Source of the DNA: Caulobacter sp. Root655
GTDB taxonomy: Bacteria; Pseudomonadota; Alphaproteobacteria; Caulobacterales; Caulobacteraceae
Assembly: GCF_001427665.1 (NCBI RefSeq)
Contig: NZ_LMHC01000025.1
Span: forward strand, 140,035 to 204,034
Length of the DNA: 64,000 bases
Direction of reading: 5' to 3'
Shown here: positions 60,842 to 64,000 of the stretch, in pieces
Layout of the letters: each line of letters starts with the position of its first letter
How positions within the stretch are numbered: position 1 is the stretch's first letter
Notes under the pieces: generated by a model
What the model saw: the letters and a program-made list of their open reading frames with translations, nothing else
The model's database searches: none
What the model was told of the DNA's origin: nothing
Translations under genes and position numbers: made by a program

Positions 60842-62422
60842 GTGGGCGGGCTCGAGTTCCTTGTGCTCGGCGTGGCCGTGGTCGCCGTGATGGCCCGGAT
60901 CGGCGGCGGGCGCGGGAGCGTCATGGCCGTGATCCTCGGCATGGGCGTCGGCGTGATCATGTCCGCCGACCGGCAGGGCCTCGGCGCCGACCGGCGGCGA
61001 GACGTGGTGGTCGTCATGGCTGTAATCGTGAGCCGGCGCCGCGAAGGGGTTATGCTCCGTCGGCGCGGGGTCGTCGTGGCCATGGCTGACCGCCGTGGCG
61101 ACCCCGGCCCCGGCCAGGGCGCCGCCGGCGGCCGCGACCATCGGGTTGACGTAGGCGACGGTGGACGTCTGCGGCGCCTCGAATTCCATCTCGTTGCGGC
61201 CGTAGTCGGTCAGAGTGCGGAACTTGCGGCGACGCTCGGCCCGAGCCTGGGCGGCCGAGTTGCCGCGCGCGATGGCCACCAGGATCAGCAGGGCCAGCAG
61301 CACCAGGGCCCCGCCCAGCACCGACTTGCCCGGGACCTTGCCCAGGCCCGGCACATCGACCGTCTCGAAGCGGCCCAGGTCGGGCAGGGCCAGCTTGAAG
61401 CCCTTGGTCTGTTCCTTGACCGCCTCCTGCAGCGGAACCACCTGCTTGGCGATCGAGCCGAGCGAGAAGCCCTGGGCCGGCTTGGTCCCGTTCAGCGCGA
61501 CGCCGAACTCGGTCTTCAACGCGCCCTTGGCCTCGGGCGTCGGCTTGACCTGCCAGGCGAAGGTGGCCGGCTCGCCCGGCTTGACCACGGCGGTCTGGCG
61601 ACCGTTCGGGGTGATCTCGTAGCCCTCGCCCTGCAGGTCGGCATAGGCGCTGGTCTTCTTGGCCGCCTTGGCCAGGCCCAGCTTCTGGGCCTCCTTCTTG
61701 ATCATGTCGCCCAGGGTGGCGGGAAGCGACAGGGTGACCTGGCCTTCCTGGCCCTTGGCCAGGCTTTCGCCCGAGGCCAGGACGGCGCCCCTGGTGGCTT
61801 CCGGGGCCACGGCCGCCTGCAGCTTTTGCAATTTGCTCAGCGGCTTGGCCGGCGCGGTCTTGACGACCGGGACGGCGGCGATGATCGGCGTCGGGGCCTT
61901 GGCCAGCGGCGCGACCGGCTTGGCGGCGACGACGGGCTTCAGCGGCGCCGGCGCGGCGGCCACCACGGCCGGCTTCGGCGCGGGCTTGGCGACCGGATGG
62001 GCGACCGGCGACGGCTTGGCCGCGGCGGCGTAGATCTGGTGGCGGGCGGGCGCGGCGGCGGCGCGCGGGGCGTAGCGGACGGCCCGGTGCGTGGTCTTGG
62101 GATTGGCGATCGGCGCCATGGCCGTGACCAAGGTTCCGTCGGGGCGCCGCCAGGTCTTCAGGCGCGAGCTCTTGCTGACCGAGACGGGGGTCGGGACGGG
62201 CACGGACCGGACCGGACCGGCCGGACCGCCGAGCAGGCCGTCGGCCGGCGCCGATTCGACCGGCGGCGCCCCCATCAGCTCCGGAGTCTCGGCGGCGCCA
62301 TAGCCGGGCACGGCCGAAGCGGGCGGCGCCTCGACGGGCTCGCGGGCGCTACAGCCCGCGATCACCAAGACGCCCACCGCGCAGCCGGCTAGAGCCGTCA
62401 AACGGACTTTGTAATGCAACAT
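60839..62422 (-). CDS. Large lipoprotein with membrane helix and histidine-rich tail
   Basis: 527 residues from the ATG at 62422. A lipobox LVIAGC puts the lipidated cysteine at residue 24. Next are an Ala/Pro/Lys-rich linker (about 130-225), a soluble beta-rich domain (YADLQGEGYEITPNGRQTAV, PGEPATFAWQVKPTPEAKGA), a membrane helix at 365-387 (GKSVLGGALVLLALLILVAI), a basic stretch, and an 80-residue tail with 18 histidines (GGHDHADAHAEDHGHDAPA; PGHHGDHGHAEH). The tail looks metal-binding. No family is recognised. The TerC-family gene follows across the repeat, which fits a metal-related pair. The stop codon comes from the repeat. Confidence 0.7.
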   Translation of the reverse strand: MLHYKVRLTALAGCAVGVLVIAGCSAREPVEAPPASAVPGYGAAETPELMGAPPVESAPADGLLGGPAGPVRSVPVPTPVSVSKSSRLKTWRRPDGTLVTAMAPIANPKTTHRAVRYAPRAAAAPARHQIYAAAAKPSPVAHPVAKPAPKPAVVAAAPAPLKPVVAAKPVAPLAKAPTPIIAAVPVVKTAPAKPLSKLQKLQAAVAPEATRGAVLASGESLAKGQEGQVTLSLPATLGDMIKKEAQKLGLAKAAKKTSAYADLQGEGYEITPNGRQTAVVKPGEPATFAWQVKPTPEAKGALKTEFGVALNGTKPAQGFSLGSIAKQVVPLQEAVKEQTKGFKLALPDLGRFETVDVPGLGKVPGKSVLGGALVLLALLILVAIARGNSAAQARAERRRKFRTLTDYGRNEMEFEAPQTSTVAYVNPMVAAAGGALAGAGVATAVSHGHDDPAPTEHNPFAAPAHDYSHDDHHVSPPVGAEALPVGGHDHADAHAEDHGHDAPAPAADPGHHGDHGHAEHKELEPAH

Positions 62423-62545
62423 CGGGTCCCCCGATCCCATGTTCGATTTCTCCGCGAAGCAGCGCCTGCGGAACAGGCGCTCAGAGAACCACGTCATCGC
62501 GACGAAATCAAAACGGTTAAGAAGGATTCACGAACTGGTTTCTTC

Positions 62546-63292
62546 CTACGGGCGAACTTTCGACGCTTCATACAGCGCCACCGCCGCCGCCGCGGACACG
62601 TTCAGGCTCTCAAAGCCGCCTGGCATGGCAATTTTTCCCATCACGTCGCAGTGCTCGGCGACCAGCCGGCGCACGCCGTCGCCTTCCGATCCCAGCACCA
62701 GCACGGTGGGGCGGCCGTCCAGCACCTGGTCCAGGGTCTGTTCGGCGTCGCCGGCCAGGCCCACGGCCCGCCAGCCCAGGTCGGTCAGCTCTTCCAGCGC
62801 TCGGGAAAGGTTGACCACGCGCGCATAGGGCAGCTTGTCGACCGCCCCGACGGCGGTCTTGGCCAGCACGCCCGACAGCTCCGGCGCATGGCGGTCCTGC
62901 AGGATCGCGCCGCGCGCCCCGAAGGCGGCGGCCGAGCGGAAGATGGCGCCGATGTTCTGCGGGTCGGTGATCTGGTCGAACATCACCAGCAGGCCCTGGG
63001 CGGGGGTCCCCAGGTCGTAGACCGACAGCGCCTCGGGCGGATCGATCTTCAGGGCGATGCCCTGGTGCACGGCGCCGGCCGGCAGCTGGCGGCCGATGTC
63101 GGCGCCTTCCATGACCTGGACGAAGCCCTGGCGAGCGACCTCGGGGGCGAGTCGCTTGGCGCGATCGGCGGTGACCAAAAGGCGCTTCGGAGCGGGCCTG
63201 GCCGGGTTGGAAAGCGCCGCCTCGACGGCGTGAGTCCCCCAAATCCAGTCCTTCGCGTCCTCACCGCCCTTTTGAAAGCCGTGTTTTTTCAT
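62546..63292 (-). CDS. rlmB: SPOUT 2'-O-ribose rRNA methyltransferase, RlmB/TrmH type
   Basis: 248 residues from the ATG at 63292. An RNA-binding N-domain (WIWGTHAVEAALSNPARPAP) precedes the SPOUT knot: LLVMFDQITDPQNIGAIFRS (motif 1), TVLVLGSEGDGVRRLV (motif 2) and MPGGFESLNVSAAAAVALYE (motif 3). It methylates a 23S rRNA guanosine (Gm2251 in E. coli). A GTG at 63364 would add a basic 24-residue tail, which many alphaproteobacterial members have. TATAGT just there looks more like a promoter -10 element. Confidence 0.88.
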   Translation of the reverse strand: MKKHGFQKGGEDAKDWIWGTHAVEAALSNPARPAPKRLLVTADRAKRLAPEVARQGFVQVMEGADIGRQLPAGAVHQGIALKIDPPEALSVYDLGTPAQGLLVMFDQITDPQNIGAIFRSAAAFGARGAILQDRHAPELSGVLAKTAVGAVDKLPYARVVNLSRALEELTDLGWRAVGLAGDAEQTLDQVLDGRPTVLVLGSEGDGVRRLVAEHCDVMGKIAMPGGFESLNVSAAAAVALYEASKVRP

Positions 63293-63535
63293 AGGCTTGT
63301 TACGAATATCGCGTCCGGGAGCAGAAGGCTTTTTCCGGTCGTTGCGTTCGGAATGAGAGGACACTATAAGACGCGCTCCGATTTGGGGCCCTGAGGGTTT
63401 CCGAGAGCCAGGGCGGCGCTGCTTTAGCATCGTCTCACAGGTCTCGAGGAAGCTTTTGTTCCTTTTTCGTGACGGGCGGTTCGCCGCCGGTTTCGGACGA
63501 GGAAAGGCCGCTTTGAAGGAACTCTGTCGCGCGCT

Positions 63536-63621
63536 GGGGGAATGTCCCGAGTGGCAAAGGGGGGGGACTGTAAATCCCCTGGCGTACGCCTTCGCAGGTT
63601 CGAGTCCTGCTTCCCCCACCA
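63536..63621 (+). tRNA. tRNA-Tyr, anticodon GTA
   Basis: A class II tRNA of 86 bases: acceptor GGGGGAA/TTCCCCC, anticodon stem GGGGA/TCCCC with loop CTGTAAA (GTA), a long variable arm, T loop GGTTCGAGTCC and encoded CCA. It is followed by tRNA-Gly and tuf, the classic order of a tufB-type operon. Confidence 0.95.
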
Positions 63622-63709
63622 CGCGCGACGAGAGCTCCAGAGAAGTGTGGGCCCCGAAGCCAGAGACCGGGAGCCGATCGCGACCCCGCTAGCCCAGTTG
63701 GGTGTTTGG

Positions 63710-63783
63710 GCGGGTATAGCACAAAGGTAGTGCAGCAGCCTTCCAAGCTGAGGATCCGGGTTCGATTCCCGGTACCCGCTCCA
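63710..63783 (+). tRNA. tRNA-Gly, anticodon TCC
   Basis: 74 bases: acceptor GCGGGTA/TACCCGC, anticodon stem CAGC/GCTG around loop CTTCCAA (TCC), T loop GGTTCGATTCC, encoded CCA. It lies 68 bases upstream of tuf. Confidence 0.95.
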
Positions 63784-63851
63784 GCTCCCTATATAGACGA
63801 TCCCGATACACCCGCCCCAGACAACCGCCGGACGCGCGCAAGGTAGAGACG

Positions 63852-64000
63852 ATGGCCAAGGAAAAGTTCGAACGTAACAAGCCGCACTGCAACATCGGCA
63901 TGATTGGTCACGTTGACCATGGCAAGACGACGCTGACGGCGGCGATCACCATCACCCTGGCCAAGTCGGGTGGCGGCAAGGCGATGAACTACGCCGACAT
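63852..64000 (+). CDS. tuf: Elongation factor Tu, 5' part
   Basis: The first 49 codons run off the window. MAKEKFERNKPHCNIGMIGH followed by VDHGKTTLTAA is the EF-Tu N-terminus with the P-loop GHVDHGKT. EF-Tu brings aminoacyl-tRNA to the ribosome. TAGAGACG precedes the ATG, and the two tRNA genes upstream are likely part of the same transcript. Confidence 0.97.
   Translation, partial: MAKEKFERNKPHCNIGMIGHVDHGKTTLTAAITITLAKSGGGKAMNYAD

Noticed and set aside
59810..62392. An 860-codon plus-strand frame opposite the TerC and lipoprotein genes
   Set aside because: Antisense shadow; it crosses two minus-strand genes and a dispersed repeat, and no family is recognisable.
63435..63901. Small ORFs over tRNA-Tyr, tRNA-Gly and the tuf start
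   Set aside because: They read through clear tRNA genes in both directions and have no independent support.
1..64000. CRISPR array, insertion sequence, prophage or toxin-antitoxin pair
   Set aside because: No spaced direct repeats, transposase, phage structural gene or paired small toxin/antitoxin ORFs were recognised. The repeats present are interspersed palindromes.

Overview
The window is high-GC alphaproteobacterial chromosome, most likely Caulobacter or a close relative. The main evidence is a complete hfsE-hfsF-hfsG-hfsH block (holdfast polysaccharide synthesis, minus strand, 1137-5854), a compact type II secretion cluster, dense ATGA start/stop overlaps, and families of interspersed palindromes. 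No plasmid, prophage or insertion sequence is present. The only mobile trace is a short integrase remnant beside a tRNA-Ser gene. All functional calls rest on recognised motifs and context, not on database searches.

Layout. 1-451: end of a DUF4199 membrane protein. 452-1136: no convincing gene, with palindromic repeats. 1137-5854: hfsEFGH. 5986-6344: tRNA-Ser(GCT) and the integrase remnant. 6345-7889: a secreted hypothetical protein and a TonB/TolA-like protein. 7970-17490: an eleven-gene type II secretion (T2SS) operon in the order I-J-L-M-C-D-K-G-O-E-F. 17634-21169: two paralogous TetR repressors, each with a matching palindromic operator, divergent from a COQ4 / PF10118 / DUF2147 gene set. 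21340-25579: an Mla (MCE) phospholipid transport operon A-C-D-E-F plus one unknown secreted protein. 25711-31301: a YfcG-like glutathione transferase, a very large GAF + seven-PAS hybrid histidine kinase, and a lone receiver. 31452-33623: a single ORF fusing EgtB and EgtD for ergothioneine synthesis. 33683-34859: a KGG stress protein, a tiny acidic protein and a DUF1345 membrane protein.

34963-42322 is a coherent locus: a MacAB-like export pump, an EF-hand lipoprotein, an EnvZ/OmpR-type two-component pair and a divergent EF-hand secreted protein. Four of these products carry glycine/proline-rich GGPGG-type tracts, which suggests one envelope or calcium-linked system.

42330-64000 is mostly housekeeping and transport: metallo-hydrolase, amino acid permease with a clear terminator, HrpB helicase, Xaa-Pro aminopeptidase, PrmA, an O-antigen ligase/polymerase-like protein, LtrA, prolyl iminopeptidase, an HPP-CBS protein, an epoxide-hydrolase-like enzyme, a Bcr/CflA drug exporter, DUF423, a TerC-family protein beside a histidine-rich lipoprotein, RlmB-type rRNA methyltransferase, then tRNA-Tyr, tRNA-Gly and the start of tuf. 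Several palindromic repeats sit directly at gene ends and supply stop codons or C-terminal codons.

The points most worth a second look are the EgtB-EgtD fusion in the order opposite to fungal Egt1, an 11-G homopolymer inside mlaF, the GGPGG/EF-hand/two-component/MacA locus, the COQ4 operon under paired TetR control, and the reduced T2SS cluster whose gspI has no ordinary start codon.
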